Assembly: GCF_913055835.1 (NCBI RefSeq)
Contig: NZ_CAJXKQ010000001.1
Location: 124,001-188,000, forward strand
Reading direction: 5' to 3'
Source of the DNA: an uncultured Marinobacter sp.
GTDB lineage: Bacteria; Pseudomonadota; Gammaproteobacteria; Pseudomonadales; Oleiphilaceae
DNA length: 64,000 nucleotides
Of the stretch, positions 33,059-43,704 are shown in pieces. A program made the translations under genes and the position numbers. Position 1 is the stretch's first letter, and the number at the start of each line of letters is the position of its first letter. The notes beneath the pieces were generated by a model. The model was given only the letters and a program-made list of their open reading frames with translations. It was not told the DNA's origin and made no database searches.

Positions 33059-35133
33059 ACATGGAACAGGCGCTTCAAACCTTCCTGGATGAGAGCCGCG
33101 AGCTGCTGTTCGACATGGAGAACATCCTGCTTGAACTGGAAACCCGGCCCGGGGAGGCAGAGCTCCAGAATGCGCTTTTCCGTTGCGTGCACACCGTCAA
33201 GGGATCGGCTGGCATGTTCGGCCTCGACCACGTGGTGGAGTTCACTCATGTGGTCGAGAATGTTCTGGACCGCCTGAGGGCCCACGAGATTGCCCTGAGC
33301 CGGGAGCTGGCCAACCTGCTTTTACGTTGTCGGGACCACATTAGTCTTCTGGTGGAGGTGCCCGAGCCTGCCGACGCCGTTGAGCTCCAGCCTTCGGGCC
33401 GGGCCCTGCTGGCAGAGCTCGAACCCTTCCAGTCGTTGACTGTTTCCGGGTCGGCCGCTGCGGCGCCTGAAACGCCATTGTCGCCTGCTGGCGACAGCCT
33501 CTGGCAGATCCGGATCCGGGTCCACGCTGATGCCCTGCGTCATGGTATGGATCCCCTGGGCTTTATTCGCTTCCTGGGAACCCTGGGGCAGCTTGAGCAG
33601 GTTACGGCTCTGGAGCAGGGCCTGCCCGCACTGCCCGAGTTTGACCCCGAGGCCTGTTACCTGAGCTTTGACCTGGCTCTGCGCACTGACGCCGCTCAAA
33701 GCGACATCGAGGATGTGTTCGAGTTTGCCGGTGAACTGTGTGAGCTGGAGATCTTCCGGCCGGAGGCAGCCGACGAGTCTGAATCAGTGAGTGGCGTCGC
33801 ACCTGCGGATCCGGAGCAGGGCAACGAGCCTGTGGGCGATATCCGTATGGGAGAGGCCGTCGACCTGCAGCAGGGCCGCCGGAAGAAGTCGGTGCAGCAC
33901 CTCAGGATCCAGGCAGACAAACTGGACAACCTGATCAACCTGGTGGGTGAGCTGGTGATTGCCTCGGCAACGGTCACGCTGGATGCGGAACGCTCGGGCG
34001 ATGCCGTTTCCCGGGAGACTGCGGCCAATCTCAACCTGCTGGTGGAAGAGATCCGTGACAGCTCCCTGGATCTGCGCATGGTGCCCATTGGTGAAACCTT
34101 CCAGCGTTTTCAGCGGGTGGTTCGGGACGTGTCTTCGGAACTTGGAAAGGACATCGAGCTGGTGATTACCGGTGCCGATACCGAGCTGGACAAGACGGTG
34201 GTCGAGAAAATCGCCGACCCGCTGACTCACCTGGTGCGCAATGCCTGCGACCACGGCATTGAGTTGCCCGAGGTTCGCCTGGGCAAGGGCAAGCCGGGCC
34301 AGGGCCGGGTGCACCTCAATGCCTATCACGAATCCGGTGCCGTGGTGATTGAAGTGAGTGACGACGGCAACGGCCTCAACCGTGACCGGCTGCTGGCCAA
34401 GGCGGTAGAGCGGGATCTGGTGAAGCCGGATGCGGTGCTCTCCGACACCGAGATCTTCAACCTGATCTTCGAGCCGGGTTTTTCCACGGTGGAACAGGTC
34501 ACCAACCTGTCCGGCCGGGGCGTTGGCATGGATGTGGTGCGCCGCAACATTGAGGCGCTGCGCGGCATGGTGGAGCTGGAATCGCCGGGTGTTGCCGGTG
34601 GCACCACCTTCCGTATCCGGTTGCCGCTGACCCTGGCCATCATTGACGGCTTTCTTGCCAGCGTTGGCGAGGCCACCTACGTGGTTCCCCTGGAAATGGT
34701 GGTCGAATGCACGGAGCTGAGTGCCGAGCAGCAGGCCCTCAGTGCCGGCCAGGACTACCTGAATCTGCGCCAGGAGGTCCTGCCGCTGGTAAGGCTGCGG
34801 GATCAGTTCTGCGTGCCGGGCAAGCCGGGCCGGCGGCAGAACATCATTGTGGTGCGCCACGCCGGCCGCAAGGCGGGCCTGATCGTGGACGATCTGTTGG
34901 GCGAACACCAGACCGTGATCAAACCGCTGAACGGCATCTTTTCTCATCTCAGAGGGTTATCTGGCTCCACCATTTTGGGGAGTGGCCAGGTGGCCCTGAT
35001 TCTGGACGTGCAGGCCCTGATTTCCCAGATCAGCCATCGGGAGCAGGAATCGCTGAGCGCGCAGGGAATGCGTTTTCATCAATCAAGACATGGCCTTACA
35101 CAGGGGATCAAATCCAATGAGCCTGTTAAATAA
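33055..35133 (+). CDS. cheA: Chemotaxis histidine kinase CheA
   Basis: A 692-residue CheA. P1 has phosphoacceptor His46 in [12 protein letters not shown]. Residues about 150-245 are a ferredoxin-like module ([15 protein letters not shown]) in the place of a classical P2. P3 dimerisation begins near [19 protein letters not shown]4 kinase has the N-box [12 protein letters not shown] and G-boxes SDDGNGLN and [10 protein letters not shown]5 is CheW-like (about 540-660). A basic and Gln-rich tail follows. The last 17 bases overlap the next receptor gene. Confidence 0.94.
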   Translation: MNMEQALQTFLDESRELLFDMENILLELETRPGEAELQNALFRCVHTVKGSAGMFGLDHVVEFTHVVENVLDRLRAHEIALSRELANLLLRCRDHISLLVEVPEPADAVELQPSGRALLAELEPFQSLTVSGSAAAAPETPLSPAGDSLWQIRIRVHADALRHGMDPLGFIRFLGTLGQLEQVTALEQGLPALPEFDPEACYLSFDLALRTDAAQSDIEDVFEFAGELCELEIFRPEAADESESVSGVAPADPEQGNEPVGDIRMGEAVDLQQGRRKKSVQHLRIQADKLDNLINLVGELVIASATVTLDAERSGDAVSRETAANLNLLVEEIRDSSLDLRMVPIGETFQRFQRVVRDVSSELGKDIELVITGADTELDKTVVEKIADPLTHLVRNACDHGIELPEVRLGKGKPGQGRVHLNAYHESGAVVIEVSDDGNGLNRDRLLAKAVERDLVKPDAVLSDTEIFNLIFEPGFSTVEQVTNLSGRGVGMDVVRRNIEALRGMVELESPGVAGGTTFRIRLPLTLAIIDGFLASVGEATYVVPLEMVVECTELSAEQQALSAGQDYLNLRQEVLPLVRLRDQFCVPGKPGRRQNIIVVRHAGRKAGLIVDDLLGEHQTVIKPLNGIFSHLRGLSGSTILGSGQVALILDVQALISQISHREQESLSAQGMRFHQSRHGLTQGIKSNEPVK

Positions 35134-36748
35134 TCTTCGAATCTTCACCAAACTGATGGGCGCCTTCGGGGTGGTCCTCGTGTTGTTCCTTGCCACCGGT
35201 GTGTTTGCCCTGATGCAGATGTCCACCATGAACGATTCTGCCAATGAACTGGCGGATAACTGGATGGTCGCAGTTGACGCCGCTCAGACCATGGATGCGC
35301 TGGTAGGCGACTATCGCCGGTTCGAACTGGAACACATCATTTCCCAGTCTGCTGAGGAGATGGCCGGGAACGAGCAGCGCATGGCCACCATCGACAGCCG
35401 ACTAGAGGCTGTGACCGCAACGTTTGCCGCTTTATTGAGCATGCCCGAGGAAAAAGCTCTGTTCGAGCAATACCAGTCTGCCTGGAACAGTTACCAGACC
35501 GACCATAAGAAGCTCCTGTCGCTCTCTCTCGCGGGTAATACCGAGGCGGCGATGGACTATTACCGTGGTGAATCGAGAGCTGCGTTCAACAATATCAGCG
35601 ATGCCATCGAACGCAACGTGACGTGGAATGTCGACATGGGTAAAGCTGCCAGCGCTGCTGCCAGCGAGGCCTACTCAGCCGCCCAGCTCGCGGTAATCGT
35701 ACTGCTCTCGGTCAGCATCCTGCTCGGCCTTGGGCTCGCCTATGTGATCGCACGCAGCATTACCGGCGCTATCCGAGAAGCCATGGCCGCGGCTACCAGC
35801 ATTGCCGACGGCGATCTGACCGTGAAAGTCGAGGCCCGCAGCCGCGACGAGATTGGCCAGATGATGGACACCATGCAGCGGATGGTGGTGAAACTGTCCC
35901 AGGTGATTTCTGAAGTCCGGTCCGGTGCGGACAACCTGGCCTCGGCTTCGGAGGAAGTCAGCGCTACCAGCCAGTCGTTGTCTCAAGCGTCAAGCGAGCA
36001 GGCCTCCAGTGTCGAAGAAACCAGTGCCTCCATGGAGCAGATGACCGCGTCCATCAGCCAGAACACCGAGAACGCCTCTATCACCGACGGCATGGCCAGC
36101 AAGGCTTCCCGGGAAGCGGTGGAAGGCGGGGAGGCTGTTGGCCAGACCGTTACCGCCATGAAGAGCATTGCCGAGAAGATCTCGATCATCGACGACATTG
36201 CCTACCAGACCAACCTGCTGGCCCTGAACGCGGCCATTGAAGCGGCCCGGGCCGGCGAGCACGGCAAAGGCTTCGCGGTGGTGGCCGCCGAGGTACGCAA
36301 GCTGGCCGAACGGAGCCAGGTTGCCGCACAGGAGATCGGAGAAGTGGCCGGGTCCTCCGTGGAGCTGGCCGAGCGGGCCGGGCGCTTGCTGACCGAGATG
36401 GTACCTTCGATCCAGAAAACCTCCGATCTGGTGCAGGAAATTGCTGCCGCCTCCGGCGAACAGTCGGCCGGCGTCGAGCAGATCAACAGCGCCATGGAGC
36501 AACTGAATCAGATTACCCAGCAGAACGCCTCTGCCTCCGAGGAGCTGGCGGCCACTTCGGAAGAAATGTCGTCCCAGGCCGAGCAGCTGCAGCAGGCCAT
36601 GGCCTTCTTCCGCACCCACGACAGCCACGGTGCTCAGGCACCCATGCGTCAGGCCAAGCCTGCGGTGCCTGCGAAAAAGGCCCGGGAGGTTTCCCGGCCG
36701 GTGCAGGACAACGACGAGTTTGATGCTTCTGCCTACGTGCGCTTCTGA
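35117..36748 (+). CDS. Methyl-accepting chemotaxis protein, four-helix-bundle sensor
   Basis: A 543-residue transmembrane receptor. TM1 (about residues 13-33) and TM2 (about 193-215) flank a periplasmic four-helix bundle of about 155 residues. A HAMP domain and the signalling domain follow, with tip [24 protein letters not shown] (family motif) and the adjacent [14 protein letters not shown]. No CheR/CheB-tethering pentapeptide is seen at the end (ASAYVRF). ATG 35117 overlaps cheA; an upstream in-frame ATG at 35090 is less likely. The ligand is unknown. Confidence 0.9.
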   Translation: MSLLNNLRIFTKLMGAFGVVLVLFLATGVFALMQMSTMNDSANELADNWMVAVDAAQTMDALVGDYRRFELEHIISQSAEEMAGNEQRMATIDSRLEAVTATFAALLSMPEEKALFEQYQSAWNSYQTDHKKLLSLSLAGNTEAAMDYYRGESRAAFNNISDAIERNVTWNVDMGKAASAAASEAYSAAQLAVIVLLSVSILLGLGLAYVIARSITGAIREAMAAATSIADGDLTVKVEARSRDEIGQMMDTMQRMVVKLSQVISEVRSGADNLASASEEVSATSQSLSQASSEQASSVEETSASMEQMTASISQNTENASITDGMASKASREAVEGGEAVGQTVTAMKSIAEKISIIDDIAYQTNLLALNAAIEAARAGEHGKGFAVVAAEVRKLAERSQVAAQEIGEVAGSSVELAERAGRLLTEMVPSIQKTSDLVQEIAAASGEQSAGVEQINSAMEQLNQITQQNASASEELAATSEEMSSQAEQLQQAMAFFRTHDSHGAQAPMRQAKPAVPAKKAREVSRPVQDNDEFDASAYVRF

Positions 36749-36760
36749 CCGGAGGTGACC

Positions 36761-37306
36761 ATGAGCCAGGTACAAAGACAGCAGGAGGTGGTCCGCATTG
36801 CGGACACCTCCGGAGACCAGAACCAGTATCTGACCTTTCAGGTGGGTCGCGAGATGTTTGCGGTGGGCATTCTGCACATTCGTGAAATCATCGAGTACGG
36901 CAGCCTGACTACCGTACCGATGATGCCCGAGTTTGTGCGCGGGGTGATCAACCTGCGGGGCAGTGTGGTGCCGGTGATCGACCTGTCCGCCCGCTTTGGT
37001 CGGGGCGAGAGCACCATCAACCGCCGCAGCTGCGTCGTCATCCTCGAGGTGGAAGGCGCGGACGAGAGCCTGCAGGAAATCGGGGTAATCGTGGACGCGG
37101 TCTCTGAGGTGCTGGAAATTCCGCCTGCGGAGATAGAGCCCGCACCCAGTTTTGGCGCTCGCATCCGGGCGGACTTCATTGCCGGCATGGGTAAGGTTCA
37201 GGGCCAGTTTGTGATTCTGCTGGACGTTCAGCAAACGCTGAACACCCGTGAAATGGCCGAGCTGGCCGCGATCTCGGATGGCCACCAAGATGTCCTCGAC
37301 CACTGA
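36761..37306 (+). CDS. cheW: Chemotaxis coupling protein CheW
   Basis: A 181-residue CheW. The core includes LTFQVGREMFAVGILHIREII, MPEFVRGVINLRGSVVPVIDLS (both family hallmarks) and IGVIVDAVSEVLEIP. It couples the receptors to CheA. GGAGG at 36751-36755 sets ATG 36761 as the start. It is the only CheW in the operon. Its last 17 bases overlap cheR. Confidence 0.94.
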   Translation: MSQVQRQQEVVRIADTSGDQNQYLTFQVGREMFAVGILHIREIIEYGSLTTVPMMPEFVRGVINLRGSVVPVIDLSARFGRGESTINRRSCVVILEVEGADESLQEIGVIVDAVSEVLEIPPAEIEPAPSFGARIRADFIAGMGKVQGQFVILLDVQQTLNTREMAELAAISDGHQDVLDH

Positions 37307-38141
37307 GCTTCGTGCCGAGAGCGTAAAGAGTGCGGTGAATGCCGCCCCGGTTCTCGGTGAAGCCGAATTCCGGGAATTCCAGGGGATGATCTTTGCGGTT
37401 GCCGGCATCCACATGCCGGCGAGCAAGCGCACCATGGTGGCCGGGCGACTTTCCAGGCGGTTGAAGACGCTGGCATTGGGCAGCTATGCCGAGTACTGGC
37501 GCTATCTGAAGACGAGTGCCTCGGAGAAGCAGGTCGCGGTCGACCTGCTGACCACCAACGAGACCTACTTCTTCCGGGAGCCCCGGCACTTCGAGTTCCT
37601 GCGGGACCGGATTCTGGCCGAGCGACGTCGGCAGGGCCGCTTTCGCCTCTGGAGTGCCGCCTGTTCCAGCGGCGAGGAACCCTACACCGCCGCCATGGTG
37701 CTGTCGGATACGATGGGCGCCAGCGGCTGGGAGATTCTGGCTTCGGATATCAGTACCCAGGTTCTGGAAAAAGCCAGAGCCGGCCGTTATCCCCTGGCCC
37801 GGACCGACCGGATTCCGCCGGAATGTCTCAAACGCCATTGTCTGAAAGGCATTGGCGAAGCAGCCGGCACCCTGATGGTGGATCCGGCCCTGCGGTCGCG
37901 GGTGGAGTTTCGTCAGATCAACCTCAACACCCGCTTGCCGGACGTTGGCGAGTTCGACGTGATCTTCCTGCGCAACGTGATGATCTATTTCAATGCCGAC
38001 ACCAAGCAGCAGATTGTTGCCCGGTTACAGGCCTGTCTGCGCCCCGGCGGCTATCTGCTGATTGGTCATTCTGAGACCCTGAACGGGTTCCAGAACGGAC
38101 TCGAGGCGATAGCGCCCTCCATTTACCGGAAACAAAAATGA
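37290..38141 (+). CDS. cheR: Chemoreceptor methyltransferase CheR
   Basis: A 283-residue SAM-dependent methyltransferase that methylates glutamates on receptors. The N-terminal helical domain (AEFREFQGMIFAVAGIHMP) precedes the catalytic domain with LTTNETYFFREP, the SAM motif WSAACSSGEEPYT, and VIFLRNVMIYFN. ATG 37290 gives a normal length; ATG 37278 in the same frame is possible, and neither has a strong ribosome site, consistent with coupling to cheW. Four bases overlap cheD. Confidence 0.92.
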   Translation: MSSTTELRAESVKSAVNAAPVLGEAEFREFQGMIFAVAGIHMPASKRTMVAGRLSRRLKTLALGSYAEYWRYLKTSASEKQVAVDLLTTNETYFFREPRHFEFLRDRILAERRRQGRFRLWSAACSSGEEPYTAAMVLSDTMGASGWEILASDISTQVLEKARAGRYPLARTDRIPPECLKRHCLKGIGEAAGTLMVDPALRSRVEFRQINLNTRLPDVGEFDVIFLRNVMIYFNADTKQQIVARLQACLRPGGYLLIGHSETLNGFQNGLEAIAPSIYRKQK

Positions 38142-38653
38142 CCGCACAACTGGGTTCGGGCATCGACATCTTTCTTCATCCCGGGGACTGGTATTTCGGG
38201 GATCGCGACACCCGGATTCATACCACCCTGGGTTCCTGCATCGCGGTGACGCTGTGGCACCCGGAGCTTAAGCTTGGCGGCATGTGTCACTACATGCTGC
38301 CGGGCCGTAGCCTTGAAAGTACGCTAAATGCCCGTTACGGGGCAGATGCCCTGGAGTTGCTGGTTGCCGAAATCCGTCAGCAGGGCACAGTGGTCACCGA
38401 CTACGAGGCCAAGCTGTTCGGCGGCGCCAGCATGTTTGATGTAGGTCCCCATGGCAGCTCGGTCGCCAGGCGCAATGTCGATGCGGCCGAGGCCCTGATG
38501 GCGCACTACGGGCTGTCGGTAACATCGAGAAGCCTCGGCGGCACAGGGTACCGGCGGTTGTTCTTCAGCATTGCCGATGGCGATGTCTGGGTTCGCCGGG
38601 GCGAAAGCCGGGCGGAGCCGGCCAGCCCGGTTTCATCAGGAGGAGTCGCATGA
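38138..38653 (+). CDS. cheD: Chemoreceptor glutamine deamidase CheD
   Basis: A 171-residue CheD. The catalytic Cys34 lies in [11 protein letters not shown] and His51 in MCHYMLPG, followed by [10 protein letters not shown]. It deamidates receptor glutamines to glutamates, making them substrates for CheR and CheB. It overlaps cheR and cheB by four bases each. Confidence 0.93.
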   Translation: MTAQLGSGIDIFLHPGDWYFGDRDTRIHTTLGSCIAVTLWHPELKLGGMCHYMLPGRSLESTLNARYGADALELLVAEIRQQGTVVTDYEAKLFGGASMFDVGPHGSSVARRNVDAAEALMAHYGLSVTSRSLGGTGYRRLFFSIADGDVWVRRGESRAEPASPVSSGGVA

Positions 38654-39717
38654 CTGCGCCAGTTTCCGTGTTCATTGTTGATGACTCGGCCGTCGTCCGC
38701 CAGGTGTTGGGCCAGTTGCTGATGTCGGACCCCGGAATACGGGTTGCCGGAGCCGCGCCGGACCCGATCTTCGCCCTGCAGAAAATGCAGAGGGACTGGC
38801 CGGACGTGATCATTCTGGACGTCGAGATGCCCCGCATGGACGGCATCACCTTCCTCCGCAAGCTGATGAAAGAGCGTCCCACGCCGGTGGTGATCTGCTC
38901 CACGCTGACTGAAAAGGGCGCGGATACCACGCTCCAGGCCCTGTCCGCCGGTGCGGTGGATATCATCACCAAGCCCAAGCTCGGTTTGCGGGATTTTCTG
39001 CAGGCCGGTGGCCAGCACATGGTGCAGGTGCTCAAGGCCGCGGCGCGGGCAAAGCTCGCGGCAGTGCCGCGGGCGCGTCCTGCGGCAGCGCCTGAACCCA
39101 GGGCGCCAGCGCCGGTGGCCATGGCCCGCACCACCGATCAGGTGGTGGCGCTGGGCACTTCCACCGGTGGCACCCAGGCACTGGAAGCGGTGCTGACCCG
39201 AGTGCCGGCAGACTGCCCGGGGATTGTGGTGGTGCAACACATGCCGGAGAAGTTCACGGCGGCCTTTGCCCAGCGGCTGAACCAGCTCTGCCGCTGCGAG
39301 GTGCGGGAGGCGGTGGACGGTGATCGGGTGATTCCCGGTCTGGTGCTTATTGCCCCGGGCGGGCGCCATATGCAGCTTCGCCGCAGCGGGGCCCAGTACC
39401 GTGTGGGCGTGGCGGATGGTCCGCCAGTGAACCGGCACAAACCGTCGGTGGACGTGTTGTTCCGATCGGTCGCCAATACCGCGGGGCGCAATGCCCTGGG
39501 CATCATCATGACCGGCATGGGCGACGACGGTGCCCAGGGTCTGCTGGCCATGCGCCAGGCCGGTGCCCACACCATCGCCCAGGACCAGGAAAGCTCGGTG
39601 GTCTTCGGCATGCCCCGGGAAGCCATTGAAATCGGCGCGGCCGCTGAAATTTTGCCTCTGAGCCAGATGGCCGAGGCCATCGTCGGCCGCCCACACAGGC
39701 GCCCAATGGCCTCCTAG
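38650..39717 (+). CDS. cheB: Chemoreceptor methylesterase/deamidase CheB
   Basis: A 355-residue CheB. The receiver domain has Asp57 in [12 protein letters not shown]. An Ala/Pro-rich linker follows (about residues 138-160). The methylesterase domain has catalytic Ser171 in [12 protein letters not shown], His in [10 protein letters not shown], and Asp in [11 protein letters not shown]. CheA phosphorylation should activate it. It closes the chemosensory operon. No CheZ, CheC, CheX or CheV gene is found in the operon. Confidence 0.94.
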   Translation: MTAPVSVFIVDDSAVVRQVLGQLLMSDPGIRVAGAAPDPIFALQKMQRDWPDVIILDVEMPRMDGITFLRKLMKERPTPVVICSTLTEKGADTTLQALSAGAVDIITKPKLGLRDFLQAGGQHMVQVLKAAARAKLAAVPRARPAAAPEPRAPAPVAMARTTDQVVALGTSTGGTQALEAVLTRVPADCPGIVVVQHMPEKFTAAFAQRLNQLCRCEVREAVDGDRVIPGLVLIAPGGRHMQLRRSGAQYRVGVADGPPVNRHKPSVDVLFRSVANTAGRNALGIIMTGMGDDGAQGLLAMRQAGAHTIAQDQESSVVFGMPREAIEIGAAAEILPLSQMAEAIVGRPHRRPMAS

Positions 39718-39775
39718 GGACAATCCCGGGTCTGGAAGGCTCCCGGCTTCCTGCTACAGTTAAGAGGTAGTTTCA

Positions 39776-41572
39776 ATGAACGTTCAGGAGGACGATGTGG
39801 GATCCTACAGTCAGGTCCCCATCGGTGCGCTTCCCGGAGCGGTTCTTCGGATTGCGCCCGACGGCCGGATTCTGGATCTTAACAAAAGCGCTGCCCGACT
39901 TGATGCCTGCCTTGAAGTGGGCATTCCGCTGATCGAATGTCTGGGCGAAGCCGACCAGCCGGAACTTGGGTGGCGGCTCGGAGGCTCTGGTACGCTTCCG
40001 GAGACGGATCACGAACTGGAAGTCCGGATCAGTGACCGGCTCTATCGTCTCACCTTTGCCCGGACGACCTGTCCGGACGGTTCCCGTTTTGTGCAGTTGG
40101 CGGATATCACCGACTACCGGCAACTGTCGGAGCGGGTTGCCGTCAATGAGCAGCGGTTTCGCTCCCTGTTCTCGCAGAATCCGTACGCAGTCTGCAGTAT
40201 GGATCTGGAAGGCCGGCTGGTGGAAATGAACCACTGCACCGAAGAGTTGACCGGGTACCCCGAGAGCCAGCTTTGCGAGTATCACTGGGAAAACCTGGTG
40301 GATCAGCGGGACCGCGAGGCCGCCAGGGAATGTCTGGAGGCTGCGCTGAGTGGGATTCCATGCAGTTACCGCTGCCGCGTGCAGCGTCACAGCGGGCGCA
40401 CAGCCCTGGTCCAGGTGACCTACATTCCGATTCTGGTAAACGGGGAAGTCACCGGTGTGTTCGGTGTCGCCCGCGACAAGACCGAACGCTACCGTCTGGA
40501 GGAAAGCCGACGCTTGCTCCAGGCCTGCATGTCGCAGATTCACGACGTGATTATCATTACCGAAACCGACCCCCTGGATCCGCCGGGTCCGCGAATCGTG
40601 TATGTGAACGAAGGCGTGGAACGAATGACCGGTTATCGCCCGGACGAAGTGCTGGGTCAGACCCCCAGGATCTTTCAGGGTCCGGATACCGACCGGGCGG
40701 CCCTGAAAAGAATACGGGCCGCACTGGAACGTCGCGAACCCATCAAGGAAGTGCTGGTTAATTACTGCAAGGACGGCGTGCCGTTCTGGAACGAGATCGA
40801 AATCGTGCCCATTCCCGCCTCCGGGGAGAATGGTCGCGCCTATTTTGCCGCGGTGCAGCGCGATATCACCGAGACCAAACGTCGGGAAGCCGAGCTGAGG
40901 CACTCGCAAGAGGAACTGCGCCAGCTCAGCCGGGCCCAGGAAGGGGTGCTGGAGCAGGAACGTCGCCGTCTTGCCCGGGATCTGCACGACGAACTGGGGC
41001 AGACCCTGACGGCACTCAAGCTGAACCTGGGACTGGCTGTTGACCAGGTAGAAGAACTGTCACGCGAGCACCGGAAGCACCTGGTGAACACCATTGAGTC
41101 GGTGGACGACGCGGTGGAGAAGGTCAGGGAAATATCCGCCAACCTGCGACCACCCATGCTTGATGATCTCGGATTCGAGGCGGCAGCCGAGTGGCTGTTG
41201 TCAAAATGGGCCGAGCGCGAAGGCCTGGACGTCAGCTGGCACACCGAATCGGCTGAAAACGGCAGCTTGCAGAGCGAGGTGGCCACGGCGTTGTATCGCA
41301 TCCTGCAGGAGTGCATGACCAACATCAGCCGCCACTCGCGGGCGACGAGTGTGCGCGTCCGGTATCGCGAAACCGAAACGACGGCGAACCTTGAAATCAG
41401 GGATAACGGCGTTGGCTTTGATCCGGCGGCCTCGGGACACCAGGGCTCTGGTCTTCTGGGTATTCGTGAACGCGTCGCCATGCTGGGGGGTGAACTGACT
41501 GTCGAGTCAGCCAGCGGACGCGGGGTAAGAATTCTGATTAACCTGCCGAGGGGTAGTCGAACCGATGATTAG
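39776..41572 (+). CDS. Soluble PAS-domain sensor histidine kinase, HisKA_3 type
   Basis: A 598-residue cytoplasmic kinase without membrane segments. Three PAS-like regions span about residues 10-115, 125-245 and 255-375. HisKA_3 follows, with His404 in RRLARDLHDELGQTL, then a HATPase_c domain (NGVGFDPAASG, GSGLLGIRERV). NarX-type kinases of this kind phosphorylate LuxR-family regulators, and such a regulator overlaps the end by eight bases. AAGAGGT precedes the ATG by seven bases. It lies 58 bases after cheB; a link with the chemosensory system is possible but not shown. Confidence 0.9.
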   Translation: MNVQEDDVGSYSQVPIGALPGAVLRIAPDGRILDLNKSAARLDACLEVGIPLIECLGEADQPELGWRLGGSGTLPETDHELEVRISDRLYRLTFARTTCPDGSRFVQLADITDYRQLSERVAVNEQRFRSLFSQNPYAVCSMDLEGRLVEMNHCTEELTGYPESQLCEYHWENLVDQRDREAARECLEAALSGIPCSYRCRVQRHSGRTALVQVTYIPILVNGEVTGVFGVARDKTERYRLEESRRLLQACMSQIHDVIIITETDPLDPPGPRIVYVNEGVERMTGYRPDEVLGQTPRIFQGPDTDRAALKRIRAALERREPIKEVLVNYCKDGVPFWNEIEIVPIPASGENGRAYFAAVQRDITETKRREAELRHSQEELRQLSRAQEGVLEQERRRLARDLHDELGQTLTALKLNLGLAVDQVEELSREHRKHLVNTIESVDDAVEKVREISANLRPPMLDDLGFEAAAEWLLSKWAEREGLDVSWHTESAENGSLQSEVATALYRILQECMTNISRHSRATSVRVRYRETETTANLEIRDNGVGFDPAASGHQGSGLLGIRERVAMLGGELTVESASGRGVRILINLPRGSRTDD

Positions 41573-42173
41573 TGTGTATCTCGCTGATGACCACAGTATT
41601 GTCCGGGAAGGCATTCGCGCCCTGGTGGCGTCGGCCCCGGATATGGAGGTGGTTGGCGAAGCCTCGGATGGCGACGAAGCGCTCCGGGAGCTGCCAAAGT
41701 GCCAGCCGGGTGTGTTCCTGATGGATATGTCCATGCCCGGTTGCTCCGGCCTGGACCTGATTGAGCGGGTTCGCAGGCGGGCCCCGGAAACCCACATCCT
41801 GGTGCTGAGCATGCATCGGGAGGACCTTTACGCCACCCGCACCATTCGTGCCGGGGCCCGGGGCTTCATAACCAAGACCCGCCCGCCCGCGGAGTTGCTG
41901 GAAGCCCTTCGCAAGGTGGCCCGGGGCCAGATGTATATCACCCGGGAACTGGCGGACAAACTGGCCATGGACGCCCTGACCGGCAAGCAGGACGAGGAGC
42001 CCCACGCGCGGATGACCCGACGGGAATACGAAGTGTTCCTGGACCTGGCCCGCGGCATGAACGTGGGAGACATCGCCGAAAAGCTGCACGTCAGCTCGAA
42101 GACCGTCAGCACCCACAAGGCCCGGCTGATGGAAAAGCTGCACGCCAACAGTATTTCCGATCTGGTGCGGTAA
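41565..42173 (+). CDS. LuxR/NarL-family response regulator
   Basis: A 202-residue regulator. The receiver domain has Asp8-Asp9, phosphoacceptor Asp54 in FLMDMSMPGCSG. The C-terminal LuxR-type helix-turn-helix is MTRREYEVFLDLARGMN through KTVSTHKARLMEKL. The eight-base overlap with the preceding kinase gene identifies the pair as a two-component system. Target genes are unknown. Confidence 0.92.
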   Translation: MISVYLADDHSIVREGIRALVASAPDMEVVGEASDGDEALRELPKCQPGVFLMDMSMPGCSGLDLIERVRRRAPETHILVLSMHREDLYATRTIRAGARGFITKTRPPAELLEALRKVARGQMYITRELADKLAMDALTGKQDEEPHARMTRREYEVFLDLARGMNVGDIAEKLHVSSKTVSTHKARLMEKLHANSISDLVR

Positions 42174-42297
42174 GCACTGTCCCAGGATCTTCTCTGAGCC
42201 CGGGTAGGGCGTTTCCTACTTTAATTCAGACGTTACTGATCGTTTTCTGTATTGAAATCATGCACCTTGGGCTTCGGCCACAACATAGGTGGATAAA

Positions 42298-43704
42298 ATG
42301 AAACAAGCCCATTCCCTGATTCCCGACTCCGGCGATGACAGGATTCACAGGATAACGGGTGTCTATAGCAAACCTGTCAAGGATCATCCCATAACAATGA
42401 AGGGTTCATGTTGTAGTCTGACCGGGCCATTGACCAATCTGCCGGTTCGCCAGAACCTGTCGGTCGCCGTACAGCTGGCGGCGCAAAAGGGCCGCGGCGC
42501 TGCGGTGATGGTTGTAAAGATTGGTGCGCTTACCGAAATAAACCACTGGCAAGGATACGAAGTTGGTGACCGTGTCATCCGAACAGTCATGGGACGGATC
42601 GAAGCGTCCCTGCAAGAGAATGATTTCGTGGGCCGACTCGGCGGTGGCCATTTCCTTGTATTCCTGAACCATGGCCGGCAGCCAGATAGGCTGGATGAGC
42701 GTGTGCAGATGCTGCTGACAGCCGTTTCGGAACCGATGCACTTTGGTGGTGGCCCGCTGCTGATCAACGCCAGTGCTGGCGTAAGCCTCATGCCCGAGGA
42801 TGCGGGTAATGCAGACGAACTCCTGCGTAACGCGGAGCTGGCACTCAGAACAGCCAGGGCAGGTTGCGCCCGGTTTTTCTCCCGTGACCTTCAGGCCCAC
42901 CTCGCCGGTTATGCCGAGGTACGGTCTGCCATGGTGGGAGCCCTGGAACGGGAGGAGTTCTTCTTGGTCTACCAGCCGCAAGTGTGTGCTGCCTCTGGGC
43001 GGATGTTCGGCGTTGAGGCGCTGCTTCGTTGGCAATCGCCCACGTTAGGCCTGGTACCTCCGGACCGATTTATTCCGGTGGCCGAGAACGTCGGCCTGAT
43101 GCCGCAGCTCGGTGCATGGGTGCTGGCCAGTGCCTGTCGTCAAGCCAGCCTGTGGCGTGCACGGGGTACACCTCTGCGCGTGGCGGTGAATATCAGCGCC
43201 TCCCAGCTCGAGGATCCGCAATTTGCCAATCAGGTGCGGGCTATTCTGGGGGAACAGGCGTTGCCACCGGCGTTGCTCGAACTGGAAGTAACCGAGAGCA
43301 TGCTTGTGGGGGATGTGGCCGAGTGCCAGCGTGCGTTAGAAGCAATCCGACAGGCCGGTGTGAAGCTCGCCCTGGATGATTTTGGAACCGGGTATTCCAA
43401 CCTGGCCTACCTCCGGCACTTCACTTTCGATACCCTGAAGATCGACCGTCTCTTCACCAATGCCATTACCGGCGACAGCTCTGGAGACACACTGGTTCGC
43501 GCCATTGTGGCCATGGGGTCGGAGCTGGGCCAGGATATCGTCGCCGAGGGCGTTGAGACGCCGGAGCAAGCAGAGGCGCTCCGTAAACTGGGGTGCTCCC
43601 GCCTGCAGGGCTACTATTTCAGCCGCCCGGTTCCCGCCGCTGAAATCTCAATGATCCCTGATGTTCAATTCACTTCCGCGCGATCAGGAAGTTTCCTCGG
43701 GTGA
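42298..43704 (+). CDS. Degenerate GGDEF plus EAL domain protein, probable c-di-GMP phosphodiesterase
   Basis: A 468-residue soluble protein. The diguanylate cyclase domain (about residues 55-200) has GGGHF (115-119) in place of GGDEF, so cyclase activity is unlikely. The EAL domain (about 215-460) keeps the catalytic set: EALLRW with Glu240, NISASQL, LELEVTES, LDDFGTGYSN, and AEGVETPEQ. It should cleave c-di-GMP, with the N-terminal domain perhaps binding GTP as a regulator. ATG 42298 follows AGGTGG by five bases. It overlaps the converging symporter gene by 21 bases. Confidence 0.88.
   Translation: MKQAHSLIPDSGDDRIHRITGVYSKPVKDHPITMKGSCCSLTGPLTNLPVRQNLSVAVQLAAQKGRGAAVMVVKIGALTEINHWQGYEVGDRVIRTVMGRIEASLQENDFVGRLGGGHFLVFLNHGRQPDRLDERVQMLLTAVSEPMHFGGGPLLINASAGVSLMPEDAGNADELLRNAELALRTARAGCARFFSRDLQAHLAGYAEVRSAMVGALEREEFFLVYQPQVCAASGRMFGVEALLRWQSPTLGLVPPDRFIPVAENVGLMPQLGAWVLASACRQASLWRARGTPLRVAVNISASQLEDPQFANQVRAILGEQALPPALLELEVTESMLVGDVAECQRALEAIRQAGVKLALDDFGTGYSNLAYLRHFTFDTLKIDRLFTNAITGDSSGDTLVRAIVAMGSELGQDIVAEGVETPEQAEALRKLGCSRLQGYYFSRPVPAAEISMIPDVQFTSARSGSFLG

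Noticed and set aside
38506-39723. A 405-codon open frame antisense to cheB
   Set aside because: CheB has all catalytic residues on the plus strand; the antisense translation is His/Arg-rich shadow sequence.
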